Shown: positions 1 to 11,024 of the stretch, piece after piece
Position numbering within the stretch: the first letter of the stretch is position 1
How the letters are laid out: each line of letters starts with the position of its first letter
Source: Pelagibius sp028280305
Lineage (GTDB): Bacteria > Pseudomonadota > Alphaproteobacteria > Kiloniellales > Kiloniellaceae
Reading direction: 5' to 3' (one strand)
Assembly (NCBI RefSeq): GCF_965233615.1
Contig: NZ_OZ247495.1
DNA: 64,000 bases
The notes under the pieces: model-generated
Told to the model about the DNA's origin: nothing
The model's database searches: none
Seen by the model: the letters and a program-made list of their open reading frames with translations, nothing else
Translations under genes and position numbers: made by a program

Positions 1-807
1 CATGCCATCGAGTCCACCAGCAATGCCCTGCAGGGCAGCGAAACCGCAAGCGGGCGGACACGGCCCCGTGTCAACCGGATCGGCGCCGCCGACCTGCGTT
101 ACGCGCTGAAGCAGGGCTTCAACGACTTCGCCACCTACCGCAGCGATGTGATCTTCCTCTGCATCATCTACCCGGCGATCAGCATCGTGCTTGTCTATGC
201 GGCCCTGAACCAGAATCTGCTGGCGCTGCTGTTCCCCCTCGCCTCCGGCTTCGCGCTGGTCGGCCCTGTCGCCGCGGTGGGGCTCTACGAACTGAGCCGG
301 CGCCGGGAGCGCGGCCTGCCCGCGAGTTGGCTGCACGCCTTCGGCATGGTGCGGCAGCCTTCCTTCGGGGCCATCACCATCCTCGGGCTGGTCCTGCTGA
401 TGCTGTTCTTCTTCTGGCTGACTGCCGCCCAGTTGATCTACATGGCGACCCTGGGGCCGGAGCCGCCGGTCTCCATGAGCGCCTTCATCGCCGACGTGCT
501 GACCACCTCCGCCGGCTGGACCATGACCCTCATCGGCTGCGGGGTCGGCTTCCTCTTCGCCCTCATCGTGCTGGCCATCAGCGTCGTCTCCTTCCCGCTG
601 CTGCTCGACCGCCCGGTCGGCATCGGCACCGCGGTCGGCACCTCGCTGCGCGCCGTCGCGGTCAACCCCGGCACCATGGCGCTCTGGGGCCTCATCGTCG
701 CCGGCGCCCTGGTGCTCGGCTCCCTCCCCCTCTTCCTCGGCCTCGTCATCGTCATGCCGGTCCTCGGCCACGCGACCTGGCATCTCTATCGACGGGTGGT
801 GGGGTAG
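1..807 (+). CDS. DUF2189 family integral membrane protein (5' end outside the window)
   Basis: The frame is open from the first base of the window, so the gene starts upstream. A GTG at 148 exists but would remove conserved sequence. The visible N-terminal part (DLRYALKQGFNDFATYRSD) followed by hydrophobic helices matches the DUF2189 family of inner-membrane proteins of unknown function. About five to six membrane segments can be seen, with a charged stretch (ELSRRRERG) between helices 2 and 3. The product ends with a short basic tail. DUF2189 proteins are typically about 250-280 residues, so only a small part is missing. No enzymatic motif is visible. A strong hairpin follows the stop codon. 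Confidence 0.8.
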   Translation, partial: HAIESTSNALQGSETASGRTRPRVNRIGAADLRYALKQGFNDFATYRSDVIFLCIIYPAISIVLVYAALNQNLLALLFPLASGFALVGPVAAVGLYELSRRRERGLPASWLHAFGMVRQPSFGAITILGLVLLMLFFFWLTAAQLIYMATLGPEPPVSMSAFIADVLTTSAGWTMTLIGCGVGFLFALIVLAISVVSFPLLLDRPVGIGTAVGTSLRAVAVNPGTMALWGLIVAGALVLGSLPLFLGLVIVMPVLGHATWHLYRRVVG

Positions 808-855
808 AGTAAAACTGGCAAGGCCGGCGACAGGGCTCTTCTCTGTTGGGAGGGT

Positions 856-886
856 AAGGGCTCTGAACCCCAGGGTTTCTGCCCTT
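856..886 (+). terminator. Candidate terminator after the DUF2189 gene
   Basis: AAGGGC (856-861) pairs with GCCCTT (881-886). A nested stem AACCC/GGGTT (866-870 and 873-877) sits inside, and a C/T-rich tract ending in TTTT follows. It lies 48 bp after the stop codon. The nested, slightly mismatched stem makes it a probable but not canonical intrinsic terminator. Confidence 0.5.
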
Positions 887-1151
887 TCCGGCCCCTTTTG
901 TGTGCAATGCAACATAACTCTCCTTGACTTAGGGAGCGAAAAGAGGCATCTAGCGCTCATCGATATCTCGCGATCGCGCGAAAGGCCTCTCCTGGCGGGG
1001 GCGCCTCTCATCCCGAGATCCATCTTTTCCCAAAAAATTCCGTTTGCTCCAGGTGCGCGTGGATGACGGCAACGCGCTAACCGGCGTTTTGGCTTGTCTG
1101 AAGGGCTGTGGGCCTGAACGGAAGGCGCGCTCGGCGCAAAAGGACTCTGTT
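887..1151 (+). other. Intergenic leader of the RNA helicase gene
   Basis: There is no gene here. A TTGACT hexamer at 924-929 could be a -35 box, but the -10 region (CATCTA at 947-952) is poor. If it is used, the helicase mRNA has a 5' leader of nearly 190 nt. The leader holds a small hairpin (TCGCG at 968-972 with CGCGA at 977-981) and ends with the ribosome-binding sequence AAAAGGA (1138-1143). Long structured leaders are known for cold-induced RNA helicase genes. Such a role here is only inference. Confidence 0.35.
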
Positions 1152-2609
<1,458 letters not shown>

Positions 2610-2637
2610 TCACCTCAACCTTTCCGGTTCATCAAGT

Positions 2638-2668
2638 AAGGCCGCCACGGATAATCCGTGGCGGCCTT
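2638..2668 (+). terminator. Intrinsic terminator after the helicase gene
   Basis: A perfect 13-bp stem (2638-2650 with 2656-2668, sequence AAGGCCGCCACGG) has a 5-nt loop and is followed by TTTG. It lies 29 bp after the helicase stop and 22 bp before the stop of the convergent methyltransferase gene, so it may serve both. On the minus strand no T-tract follows the stem, so use in that direction is less certain. Confidence 0.85.
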
Positions 2669-2690
2669 TGCCGTTAATGATGCAGCCCTC

Positions 2691-3788
2691 TCAAGGCCGG
2701 CAGAGGTAGTAGTAGTTCACCGGGTCGTGCTCCAGTTCGTTGACCTCGACCGAAGTGAAACCGGCTTCGGCAAAGTAGCGCTCCGCCGTCTCGCGCCCCC
2801 ACATGGCGCCGAGGCCCTCGCCGCCCTGGGCCAATGACACGGTCATGCAGTGCATGCAGGAAACCGTGTAGAGCATCGGGCCCATGGGGTGATCGCGGTC
2901 ATGATGGTGGTGGCTCGATCCCTTGATGTCCTGTGCCAGATAGACACCGTCCTTAGCCAGAGCGCGGTGGATGCCCTTCAGCAGGTTGAGGGGTTGCCCT
3001 TGATCGTGCACGGCATCGAAGGTGGTGACCAGATCGAAAGTCGCTTCCGACGTAGTCCGATCAAAGTCGCTCAGATCCCGGGCGTCGAAAGTCAGATTCT
3101 TAAGACCCTTCCTTACGACTTCGGCGCGCGCCCAGGCGATGTTGCCTTCGGAAAGATCGTAGCCCTGGAAACGGCTCTTGGGGAAACGCTCAGCCATCAG
3201 CATCAGGGCCCGGCCCCGGCCGCAGCCGGCGTCGAGAACGCGGATGCCGCTCTCCAGGCGCTCCATCAGACCCGGCGCCAACGGCAGGATGTGATCGAAC
3301 AGGGCGGGCAGCACCGATTGGGCGCTGTCCTCGGCCATGACCTCGTGAAAGCGGTCGTAGCGCGCATAGGGCACCCCGCCACCCTCACGGAAACAGGCCA
3401 GGATGTCGTCCTCGACACTACCGAGCACGGCGATGTACTGGGCGAAGACCGCCAGGTTGGCCTCGGCCGAGCGGGTCAGCAGAGCGGCATGTTCCGCCGG
3501 CAGGCGATAGTTGCCCTGTTCCGCGTCCAGATCCACGACACCGCCGACGACCATGGCGCCCAGCCACTCCCGCACGTAGCGCTCCTGCAGGCCGGCGCGC
3601 TCCGCCAGAGCCTCGGCCGTCAAGAGCGGTGCGCCCTCCAGGGCGTCGAAAAGCCCGCTGCGGTGGCCCAGAGAGGTCATCAGCATCATTGAGGCCTCGT
3701 TGAGGGCCCCGACCATGCGGGCTTCGAAGGCTTCGCTGCGTTGGGTATCGAAGTCGGCTTTCTGAGGATTTTGGACGGCGGAGGACAT
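2691..3788 (-). CDS. Class I SAM-dependent methyltransferase with N-terminal winged-helix domain (Rv2258c-like)
   Basis: Residues 1-120 form a helical winged-helix domain (LTAEALAERAGLQERYVREW) as in the Rv2258c-like and O-methyltransferase families. The catalytic half has SAM motif I VLDAGCGRG (about 184-192), an acidic loop (YDLSEGN) and a late motif (MHCMTVSLAQGGEGLGAMWG). A histidine-rich stretch SSHHHHDRDHP (about 291-301) just before it is unusual. The substrate is unknown; these enzymes methylate small molecules. The ATG at 3788 is preferred over a TTG at 3803 because GGAG lies 9 bases upstream. It is divergent from the GlxA-type regulator across ~105 bp, which suggests that regulator controls it. 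Confidence 0.85.
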   Translation of the reverse strand: MSSAVQNPQKADFDTQRSEAFEARMVGALNEASMMLMTSLGHRSGLFDALEGAPLLTAEALAERAGLQERYVREWLGAMVVGGVVDLDAEQGNYRLPAEHAALLTRSAEANLAVFAQYIAVLGSVEDDILACFREGGGVPYARYDRFHEVMAEDSAQSVLPALFDHILPLAPGLMERLESGIRVLDAGCGRGRALMLMAERFPKSRFQGYDLSEGNIAWARAEVVRKGLKNLTFDARDLSDFDRTTSEATFDLVTTFDAVHDQGQPLNLLKGIHRALAKDGVYLAQDIKGSSHHHHDRDHPMGPMLYTVSCMHCMTVSLAQGGEGLGAMWGRETAERYFAEAGFTSVEVNELEHDPVNYYYLCRP

Positions 3789-3894
3789 CCCGGCAGTCTC
3801 CAATTTCGTAGGTAGAAGACGCGGCGCAGGGGTTCTACGCTCCTTTCATCCGTCGCACCAAAGTCAAACAGGTCGAAAACGGGTTGAATCGGTC

Positions 3895-4938
3895 ATGCAG
3901 GCACCTTCCGCCAAGACTCCCATAACCGCCGCCATCCTCGCCACGCCGGAGAGTTCCGCCTCCACGCTCTACGGGATGCATGACGTTTTCTGCTCGGCGG
4001 GGCGCGATTGGGATTTCATCACCACCGGTGTTCCCGGTAAGCCAGCCATAAAATCCTATGTGGTCGGCGAGACGACGGAGACCTTCGCCGCCGCCAACGG
4101 CGTGCCGATCACGCCGCAGGTCAGCATCGCGGACTGCCCGCCGCCGCAGATCATCTGCATCCCCGACCTTCACCTCCCGCCGGGAAAGCCCATCGCCGGC
4201 TGTCATGCGGCCACCGTCGAATGGCTGCGGTCCTGCTACGACCGGGGCGCGACCCTGACAGCGGCCTGTTCCGGCAGCCTGCTGCTGGGTGAGGCCGGAT
4301 TGCTGGACGGCTGCGATGCCACCACGCATTGGGGGTTCACCGAGACATTGGCCCGGGACTATCCGCAGGTGAAGGTCCATCCCGCCCGCGCCCTGGTGGC
4401 CTCGGGGCCGGGCCAACGCCTGATCACAGCGGGTGGCGGCACCTCCTGGCAGGATCTCTCGCTTTATCTCGTGGCGCGCTTTCTCGGCCAGGAAGAGGCC
4501 GTGCGGATCGCCCGGATCTATCTGCTGGACTGGCATCATAACGGCCAGCTTCCCTATGCCACCCTCGCCCGCAGCCGCCAGGTCGAGGACAACCGCATCG
4601 CCGCCAGCCAGGAATGGATCGCCGACCACTACGCCGAGGCCGGTCCCGTCGGCGCCATGGCCGCCTTCAGCGGCCTGCCGGAACGCTCCTTCAAACGGCG
4701 CTTCACCAAGGCAACGGGCATGGCGCCCCTGGACTATGTACACACGCTGCGCCTGGAAGAAGCCAAGCAGATGCTGGAATCCGACGACCTGCCCATCGAG
4801 GCGATCGCCAACGAAATCGGCTACGAAGACGCCAGCTTTTTCCGGCGCCTGTTTCGCCGCAAGGTGGGGATGAGTCCCGGCAACTACCGGCGCCGCTTCT
4901 CCGCCTTTCGTAAAGCCCTGCAGGCTGCGGCGGAGTAA
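3895..4938 (+). CDS. GlxA-family transcriptional regulator (DJ-1/PfpI domain plus AraC HTH)
   Basis: A 347-residue cytoplasmic regulator. Residues ~10-190 form a DJ-1/PfpI-like class I glutamine-amidotransferase-type domain with the nucleophile-elbow cysteine in TAACSGS (C125), a likely effector-sensing domain. Residues ~235-335 are a double helix-turn-helix AraC domain (SFKRRFTKATGMAPLDYV, AIANEIGYEDASFFRRLFRR). Family members (GlxA, ArgR, GbdR) respond to small amino or quaternary-amine metabolites; the ligand here cannot be inferred. It is divergent from the methyltransferase gene, the most likely target. No strong ribosome-binding site precedes the ATG. Its stop is 4 bp from the convergent esterase stop. 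Confidence 0.9.
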   Translation: MQAPSAKTPITAAILATPESSASTLYGMHDVFCSAGRDWDFITTGVPGKPAIKSYVVGETTETFAAANGVPITPQVSIADCPPPQIICIPDLHLPPGKPIAGCHAATVEWLRSCYDRGATLTAACSGSLLLGEAGLLDGCDATTHWGFTETLARDYPQVKVHPARALVASGPGQRLITAGGGTSWQDLSLYLVARFLGQEEAVRIARIYLLDWHHNGQLPYATLARSRQVEDNRIAASQEWIADHYAEAGPVGAMAAFSGLPERSFKRRFTKATGMAPLDYVHTLRLEEAKQMLESDDLPIEAIANEIGYEDASFFRRLFRRKVGMSPGNYRRRFSAFRKALQAAAE

Positions 4939-4942
4939 ACGC

Positions 4943-5803
4943 TCAGCAGCCGCGATGCCGTCCTGCGGATTCTCGTTGAACAAAGGCGACAATGTCATCG
5001 AGGACAGGGGCTGAACCGCGCAGCGGACGCGACAACGCCCCGACCAGCCGCAGGTGTCCGAGACCGGGATAAAAGCGCGCCTGCGCCCTGCCGCCCGCCG
5101 CCTCTTGACGCTCGGCCAAAACGCGGCTGTTGCGCGGCGACACGATGCCGTCTTCATCGCCGCTCAACAACAGCAAAGGCGGTGCGGAGTCATTCACGTG
5201 GTTGATCGGCTGGGTATCTTCCCTGGTTTCCTCCGGGCCAAAAATGTCCTTCAGGCTGACGCTTTGGAGCGGCAGAAAATCGTAAGGTCCGGCCAGACCG
5301 ACAGCCCCGGCCAAGGTATCGCAGGCCCGCAATTGCTCGGCACCCAGCCAGCGGCCGTCCAGTGCCAGCATGATCGCGTTGTAAGCACCAGCGGAGTGAC
5401 CGACCAGAAAGACCGGCCCCTGATGATGACGGTGTGCCCAGGCAACCGCGGCGGCTGAATCTTCGAGGAAGGCCGGATAGCGCACATCGGGATATAGCCG
5501 GTAATCGGGCACCGCCACGGCGACACCCCGGGAAGCGAAGGCCTCGCCCACGAAAAGGTAGTCGCCGCGCTCTCCGTTCTCCCAAGATCCGCCGTAGAAG
5601 AAAACCACCAGCGCCGCGGGATCGCCCGTATCAGGTGTGTAAAGATCGAGACGATGGCGCTCGTCATCGCCGTAGGCGATCGCGGTCTCAACGCGGTAGC
5701 CCTCTTTCGGGGTCAATCCGTTCAGAATGTCGGCTCCGGAGCAGGCACCGAGCAGCGCCAGCGGGGTGAGCGACAGAAGCCGCCGCAAGAAATTCCTTCG
5801 CAT
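4943..5803 (-). CDS. Lipoprotein alpha/beta hydrolase (carboxylesterase/BD-FAE-like)
   Basis: 286 residues. The N-terminus is a lipoprotein signal (MRRNFLRRLL, hydrophobic core, lipobox LLGAC with Cys21), placing the protein on the outer face of the inner membrane or in the outer membrane. The hydrolase part shows an oxyanion-hole segment FFYGGSWENG (the usual HGGxW with Tyr replacing His), the nucleophile GHSAGA, an acid in GDEDGIVSP and the catalytic His in GLGHL. It resembles carboxylesterases acting on small acyl esters. Convergent with the GlxA-type regulator. No clear ribosome-binding site precedes the ATG. Confidence 0.85.
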   Translation of the reverse strand: MRRNFLRRLLSLTPLALLGACSGADILNGLTPKEGYRVETAIAYGDDERHRLDLYTPDTGDPAALVVFFYGGSWENGERGDYLFVGEAFASRGVAVAVPDYRLYPDVRYPAFLEDSAAAVAWAHRHHQGPVFLVGHSAGAYNAIMLALDGRWLGAEQLRACDTLAGAVGLAGPYDFLPLQSVSLKDIFGPEETREDTQPINHVNDSAPPLLLLSGDEDGIVSPRNSRVLAERQEAAGGRAQARFYPGLGHLRLVGALSRPLRGSAPVLDDIVAFVQRESAGRHRGC

Positions 5804-5920
5804 AGGAGGTTCTACGCAAACCGGCGGGATCTGGATGCCCGGCCAGCACCCGCCGCAGACAATGGGCGGCGGGCCGTCATTTCAGGCCGCTTCAGCATCC
5901 GTCGTTTTCGTTGATCTTAC

Positions 5921-6766
<846 letters not shown>

Positions 6767-6927
6767 GTCGCATTCCCTCGCAGGCCAGAGCTGGGTAAAG
6801 CCCTGTTCTTATTCTGTAAACGCTGTGGCAAAGAGCCTAACACAGTTTCATATCGGCGACGACTGCTGTAGGACACTCAGACGCGCCATCGCGTGACGCA
6901 ACCGGCGCTGCCAAACAAGGACGGGCG

Positions 6928-7398
6928 ATGAAGTATCTGTTCAGAGGCTTGCTACTGATCATCCTGGGCGTGGTGGCGGTCGGTCTTTTCGTACGCTTTG
7001 CGCCGGTGACGCCCGAAGACTGGCATGTCGACCCGATGACCGTTGAAAGGCCCGACGCGGAGAACTTTTATCTGTTGCGGCCGGAGGGCGGCGATGGGCC
7101 CGCTCCGGTCTTCGATACGACGCCGGAGACTTTGGCCTCTGCATTCCAAGCCTTGGCCGGCGCCATGCCGCGCAGCAGCTTAATCCAGGGTTCTGCCGCA
7201 GCGGGCCATATGACCGTGATGGTCAGATCTCAACTGATGGGCTTTCCGGACTTCGTCACCGTCAAGGTGATGGCGGTCGAAGGCGGCAGTGCCCTGGCGG
7301 TTTTCTCGCGTTCGAAATACGGCTATTCGGATCTGGGGGTCAACAAGGCGCGGGTCGAGGACTGGCTCGCCGAACTTGAAGCGCGACTGCAACCCTAA
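6928..7398 (+). CDS. DUF1499 family membrane-anchored protein
   Basis: 156 residues. One N-terminal membrane helix (LLLIILGVVAVGLFV) is followed by a ~120-residue periplasmic domain. Its C-terminus carries the family signature RSKYGYSDLGVNKARVEDWL. DUF1499 proteins are widespread in proteobacteria and photosynthetic organisms, and no activity is established. The start ATG is preceded by GGACGGGCG. It converges with the DUF2164 gene, whose stop is 7 bp away. Confidence 0.85.
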   Translation: MKYLFRGLLLIILGVVAVGLFVRFAPVTPEDWHVDPMTVERPDAENFYLLRPEGGDGPAPVFDTTPETLASAFQALAGAMPRSSLIQGSAAAGHMTVMVRSQLMGFPDFVTVKVMAVEGGSALAVFSRSKYGYSDLGVNKARVEDWLAELEARLQP

Positions 7399-7404
7399 AA
7401 CCCT

Positions 7405-7635
7405 TCAATCATCGGCATAGACTTCGCCCTCCAGGTCGTCGAGCCTGACCTGCAGATGCGCCCGCACATCCTGTACCGCCTGGTTGTAGACGGCGGGACC
7501 GAGTGTTTTCAGGAATAGTCCCAGGACGGCATCGGCGCGAAAGTCCGACAGATCCACTTCGAACTCGGTTAGGAACAGCGCCTTGAGCTGTTCTTTGAAC
7601 TCGGTTTGCCGCTCGTCGCTCAGTTCGATCTGCAT
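7405..7635 (-). CDS. DUF2164 family small protein
   Basis: 76 residues, acidic and soluble. It matches DUF2164 over its full length (EFEVDLSDFRADAVLGLFLKTLGPAVYNQAVQDVRAHL). The function of the family is unknown. It is followed on the same strand by no close gene, and the Dabb protein gene lies 52 bp upstream on the same strand, so the two may share a transcript. Confidence 0.88.
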   Translation of the reverse strand: MQIELSDERQTEFKEQLKALFLTEFEVDLSDFRADAVLGLFLKTLGPAVYNQAVQDVRAHLQVRLDDLEGEVYADD

Positions 7636-7687
7636 GTCAGTCTTCCTCCATCACCGGATAGAGATGGGCCTGCCGATCGATCTTTGT

Positions 7688-7981
7688 TCAATCGGCCTGT
7701 GTCTCAAAATCAGCGGCAAAGCGCAGATCGCGCAGCGGCCGCACAAGACGCACGGCCTCATCATACAACGGATGCGCCTTATAGGATTCCAAGGCGCCAG
7801 CATCGGCGAATTCGCCATATACAACCACATCGATTTCGTTCGACCAGGCATCCTGCCGACCGTTCAGCGCCACCTCCAATCGGGCAGCCGCCGGAATCTC
7901 CTTCAGTCGCTCCAAGCCGGTCCGAATGGCTTCAACATCCTCCGAACGCCTGGCCCGGAACAGAACGATGTGGCGTATCAT
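7688..7981 (-). CDS. Dabb (stress-responsive A/B barrel) family protein
   Basis: 97 residues starting MIRHIVLFR, the hallmark N-terminus of the Dabb domain, a dimeric alpha+beta barrel related to antibiotic-biosynthesis monooxygenases. The central motif EIDVVVYGEFADAGALESYKAHPLY is typical. The family includes stress-induced plant proteins and a few cyclases; the bacterial role is usually unknown. The ATG at 7981 has GAGAAAG upstream. The frame is open to 8044, but that extension lacks similarity to the family. Confidence 0.88.
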   Translation of the reverse strand: MIRHIVLFRARRSEDVEAIRTGLERLKEIPAAARLEVALNGRQDAWSNEIDVVVYGEFADAGALESYKAHPLYDEAVRLVRPLRDLRFAADFETQAD

Positions 7982-8083
7982 AATCGCTTTCTCACAATGC
8001 CGTTTTGCCTTATCGCGGCAATCCTGGTGATCCACCGCCTGCAACCGTCGTATCTAGCAATGACAGACCGGGCAATGTGACAA

Positions 8084-8857
8084 ATGGCAACACTCTTCAC
8101 TTTCGGCCCCTCCCACTACTGCGAGAAAGCGCGCTGGGCGCTGGACCTTGCCGGCGTACGATACCGGGAGGTCCGCTGGGCACCCGGGCCCCACCTGCTG
8201 TCGGCGCGGCGCCTTGCTCCGCAGAGCCTGGTTCCCATCCTGTGTCATTCAAAGACAATCATCCAAGGCAGCGGCCGGATCACGGATTGGGCCGAGGCGA
8301 GCGGTGGGATGAACTGGCGGTCGGGCGTGTCCTCGGCAGAGAAAGCGGAGATTGCAGAGCTTGAGGCATGGGCGGACAATGCCCTCGGCGTTGCCGTCCG
8401 CCGGCTCATCTACGCGACATCGCTCGGCAGGGAAAGCCGCGCGGTCGCGGCTGTGCTGTTTCGCGGCGCCATCTGGTGGCAACGGCCCCTGGCGCCGCTG
8501 ATGTGGCCGATTTCGCGCCGGGCAATTATGAGAGGATTGAGGGCAACAGCCGAAGACATCCCGGACGCCCGGGCGGCGTTGGAGAGAGAACTGGACCATC
8601 TCGACCGGCTGGTCAGCGGCCAGAACCGCTTTCTCGTCGGCGATCGCCTTGGCCGCGCGGACATCGCCGTCGCCAGCCTGTTGTCACCGATCATCTTTCC
8701 GGCCGAGCATCCGGTCTATGGCACCCTGCCCCCCTGGCAGGCGCAGCGAAGGATCATGGAGGCCTATCGCGACCGGCCCTGCGTCGGCTGGGCCACCGCG
8801 CTTTACAGGGATTTCCGCCGCCCTGCTCGGGGTGACGCTGCCGCGCTTCCGGGTTAG
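8084..8857 (+). CDS. Glutathione S-transferase family protein
   Basis: 257 residues. The N-terminal thioredoxin-like domain (TLFTFGPSHYCEKARWALDLAGVRY) has the catalytic-region Cys-Glu-Lys-Ala-Arg-Trp motif of GSTs, followed by LVPIL in place of the usual VPxL cis-Pro motif. The helical C-terminal domain ends with the structural motif GDRLGRADIAVASLL. Substrate unknown; probably glutathione-dependent detoxification or a structural role. It lies 31 bp upstream of a PhyH-type oxygenase on the same strand, so the two may be co-transcribed. Confidence 0.85.
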   Translation: MATLFTFGPSHYCEKARWALDLAGVRYREVRWAPGPHLLSARRLAPQSLVPILCHSKTIIQGSGRITDWAEASGGMNWRSGVSSAEKAEIAELEAWADNALGVAVRRLIYATSLGRESRAVAAVLFRGAIWWQRPLAPLMWPISRRAIMRGLRATAEDIPDARAALERELDHLDRLVSGQNRFLVGDRLGRADIAVASLLSPIIFPAEHPVYGTLPPWQAQRRIMEAYRDRPCVGWATALYRDFRRPARGDAAALPG

Positions 8858-8888
8858 ACTGTGCGCCCGACCAGCCGAGGGAGATGTC

Positions 8889-9794
8889 ATGATCCGCGAA
8901 ACACAGGGCGAAGTACTGACCGAGGCCCAGCGCAAGCAATACAGTGAGCAAGGCTATCTGGTTCTGGCGAAGCGGATTCCGGAAACTATCCTGCAAAGGA
9001 TCCGTGACGAGATTGACGGTTTCGTTCAAGAAGCGCGCGGTCTGACGGAATCCAACGAGCGCCTCGACCTCGAAGACAGCCACAGCCCCGACGCGCCGCG
9101 GGTGAGGCGCGTGAAGGCGCCCTATCAGCTCTCCCCGACGTTTCGTGACCTCGCGCGGTCAGATCACATTCTGGCGCCGTTGCGCGACCTGCTGGGGCCG
9201 AGCCTGCGCCTGCATGGTTCCAAGCTGAACATGAAGGCCGCCGGCTACGGCGCCGCGGTGGAGTGGCATCAGGACTGGGCCTTCTATCCCCACACCAACG
9301 ACGACATCCTGGCGGTCGGTGTCATGATCGACGACATGGCGCCCGAAAACGGGCCGCTGATGGTATTCCCCGGCTCTCACCGCGGCCCGGTTCACGACCA
9401 CCATGCGGAGGGAGTCTTTGCCGGGGCGATGGATCTGGCAGCCTGCAACCTGGACCCGAAGGACGCGGTCATGCTGACAGGCCCGGCGGGCTCGATCTCC
9501 CTGCATCACGTGCGCCTGGTGCATGGTTCCGCCGTGAACACTTCCGACCGCGACCGGCGCTTGCTGCTTTACGAGGTTGCGGCAGCCGATGCCTTCCCGA
9601 TCGCCGGCTCGATGACAGCCTATGAAGGCCTGGACGACTTCGACAAACGCCTGCTCTGCGGCAAGGCTACGCTTTCACCTCGGATGACACCGGCCCCCGT
9701 GCGCCTGCCACAACCACAGCCGCCGAAAAAGGGGTCGATCTACGAGATCCAAAAGGCAATGAAGGCGCGCAGTTTCGCGGCAGCCGGAAACTAA
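8889..9794 (+). CDS. Phytanoyl-CoA dioxygenase (PhyH) family protein
   Basis: 301 residues. Iron ligands are seen in EWHQDWAFYPH (HxD). The segment MAPENGPLMVFPGSHRGPVHDHH is characteristic of PhyH. The distal His is in SLHHVRLVHGSAVNTS. It is clearly distinct from the other PhyH gene in the window (5921-6766). I chose ATG 8889 because AGGGAG (8878-8883) lies 5 bases upstream; the frame is open further upstream only because it runs through the GST gene in another frame. Its stop overlaps the convergent CoA-transferase stop by 4 bp. Confidence 0.9.
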   Translation: MIRETQGEVLTEAQRKQYSEQGYLVLAKRIPETILQRIRDEIDGFVQEARGLTESNERLDLEDSHSPDAPRVRRVKAPYQLSPTFRDLARSDHILAPLRDLLGPSLRLHGSKLNMKAAGYGAAVEWHQDWAFYPHTNDDILAVGVMIDDMAPENGPLMVFPGSHRGPVHDHHAEGVFAGAMDLAACNLDPKDAVMLTGPAGSISLHHVRLVHGSAVNTSDRDRRLLLYEVAAADAFPIAGSMTAYEGLDDFDKRLLCGKATLSPRMTPAPVRLPQPQPPKKGSIYEIQKAMKARSFAAAGN

Positions 9795-11023
9795 CCCGCA
9801 GGGCTCTCCGCGAACGCGCCGGCGCAGACGGCCCCAGACTCGATCATCCGCGCGATCTCGGTTTCGCTGTAGCCAACCTCGGCCAGCACCTCCCGGCTGT
9901 GCTGCCCCAGCAAAGGGGCGGCGCGCCTGACGCCGCCGGGCGTGGCCGAGAACTTGACCGGCGGGCCCAGGGCCTTGGTCCGGCCTGCCGCCGGGTGATC
10001 GGTTTCAACGACCATACCCCGTGCCAGGGTTTGGGGGTCGCGGTGCATCTCGTTGATGCTGAGCACCGGCCCGGCCGGCAGGCCGCCCGTCTCCAGGGTT
10101 TCCAGCCAGTCCGCCGTCGGCCGTTCGCGAAAGATCGTATTCAGAATCTCTTCCAGGTCGAGGCGGTGCGCCATACGGCCGGCGTTGTCCCGGAAGCGTT
10201 CATCCTCCAGCAGTTCCGGCGCGCCGATCAGCTTTGTCAGGCGCTCCCAGTTGGCTTGGTTGGCGGCCCCGATGTTGATCCAGCCATCGGCGGTCTGAAA
10301 GGCCTGATAGGGGGCGTTCAGAGGATGGGCCGAGCCCAGGGGCTGCGGTGTTTCGCCAGTGGCCAGGGCGATGGCCGACTGCCAGAAAGTCTGGGTGATG
10401 CCCGCTTCGAAGAGCGAAGTGTCGACCATCTGCCCTTCCCCGGTCTTCAGCTTGTGAGCATAGGCCGCGGCAATGCCCATGGCCCCCAGGATGCCGGCGG
10501 TGATATCGCTGACCGGCGGGCCGACCTTCACCGGCGGCCGCCCGGGGCCCTCGCCGGTTACCGACATCAGCCCGGACATACCCTGGGCGATGAGATCGAA
10601 GCCGCCGCGCTCCGCATAGGGGCCGCTGCGCCCGAAACCGGAAAGCGCGCAGTAGATGAGGCCGGGATTCTCGCGGCGCAGTTCGTCGTAACCCAGGCCG
10701 AGCCGCTCCATCGTGCCCTTGCGATAGTTCTCGATCACCACATCGGCATCACGCAGCAGGCGCTGCAAGGCTTGCTTGCCTTCCGGCTGCTTCAGGTCGA
10801 GAACGATTCCGCGCTTGTTGCGATTCAACATCATGAAGGCGGCGCTCTCATCACCGATGGTGGGCGGCACCATACGGCGCGTGTCGTCCCCCGCCATCTT
10901 TTCCACCTTGATCACGTCGGCGCCCATATCGGCCAGCATCATCCCCGCCAAGGGTCCCGCCATGATGTGCGCCAGTTCAATGACGCGACAGCCGCTGAGC
11001 GGACCGGATGTGGTCTCCGTCAT
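9791..11023 (-). CDS. Family III CoA-transferase (CaiB/BaiF/formyl-CoA transferase type)
   Basis: 410 residues. It has the interlocked-dimer CoA-transferase signature GADVIKVEKMAGDDTRR, the NRNKRGIVLDLK segment and the catalytic aspartate in PPVKVGPPVSDITAG, corresponding to Asp169 of formyl-CoA transferase. It would move CoA between an acyl-CoA and a free carboxylic acid, activating the imported substrate. It is the last gene of a leftward operon (aminotransferase - dctP - dctQ - dctM - crotonase - this gene), with 1 bp between it and the crotonase. There is no oxalyl-CoA decarboxylase nearby, so oxalate is not an obvious substrate. Confidence 0.92.
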   Translation of the reverse strand: MTETTSGPLSGCRVIELAHIMAGPLAGMMLADMGADVIKVEKMAGDDTRRMVPPTIGDESAAFMMLNRNKRGIVLDLKQPEGKQALQRLLRDADVVIENYRKGTMERLGLGYDELRRENPGLIYCALSGFGRSGPYAERGGFDLIAQGMSGLMSVTGEGPGRPPVKVGPPVSDITAGILGAMGIAAAYAHKLKTGEGQMVDTSLFEAGITQTFWQSAIALATGETPQPLGSAHPLNAPYQAFQTADGWINIGAANQANWERLTKLIGAPELLEDERFRDNAGRMAHRLDLEEILNTIFRERPTADWLETLETGGLPAGPVLSINEMHRDPQTLARGMVVETDHPAAGRTKALGPPVKFSATPGGVRRAAPLLGQHSREVLAEVGYSETEIARMIESGAVCAGAFAESPAG

Positions 11024-11024
11024 T

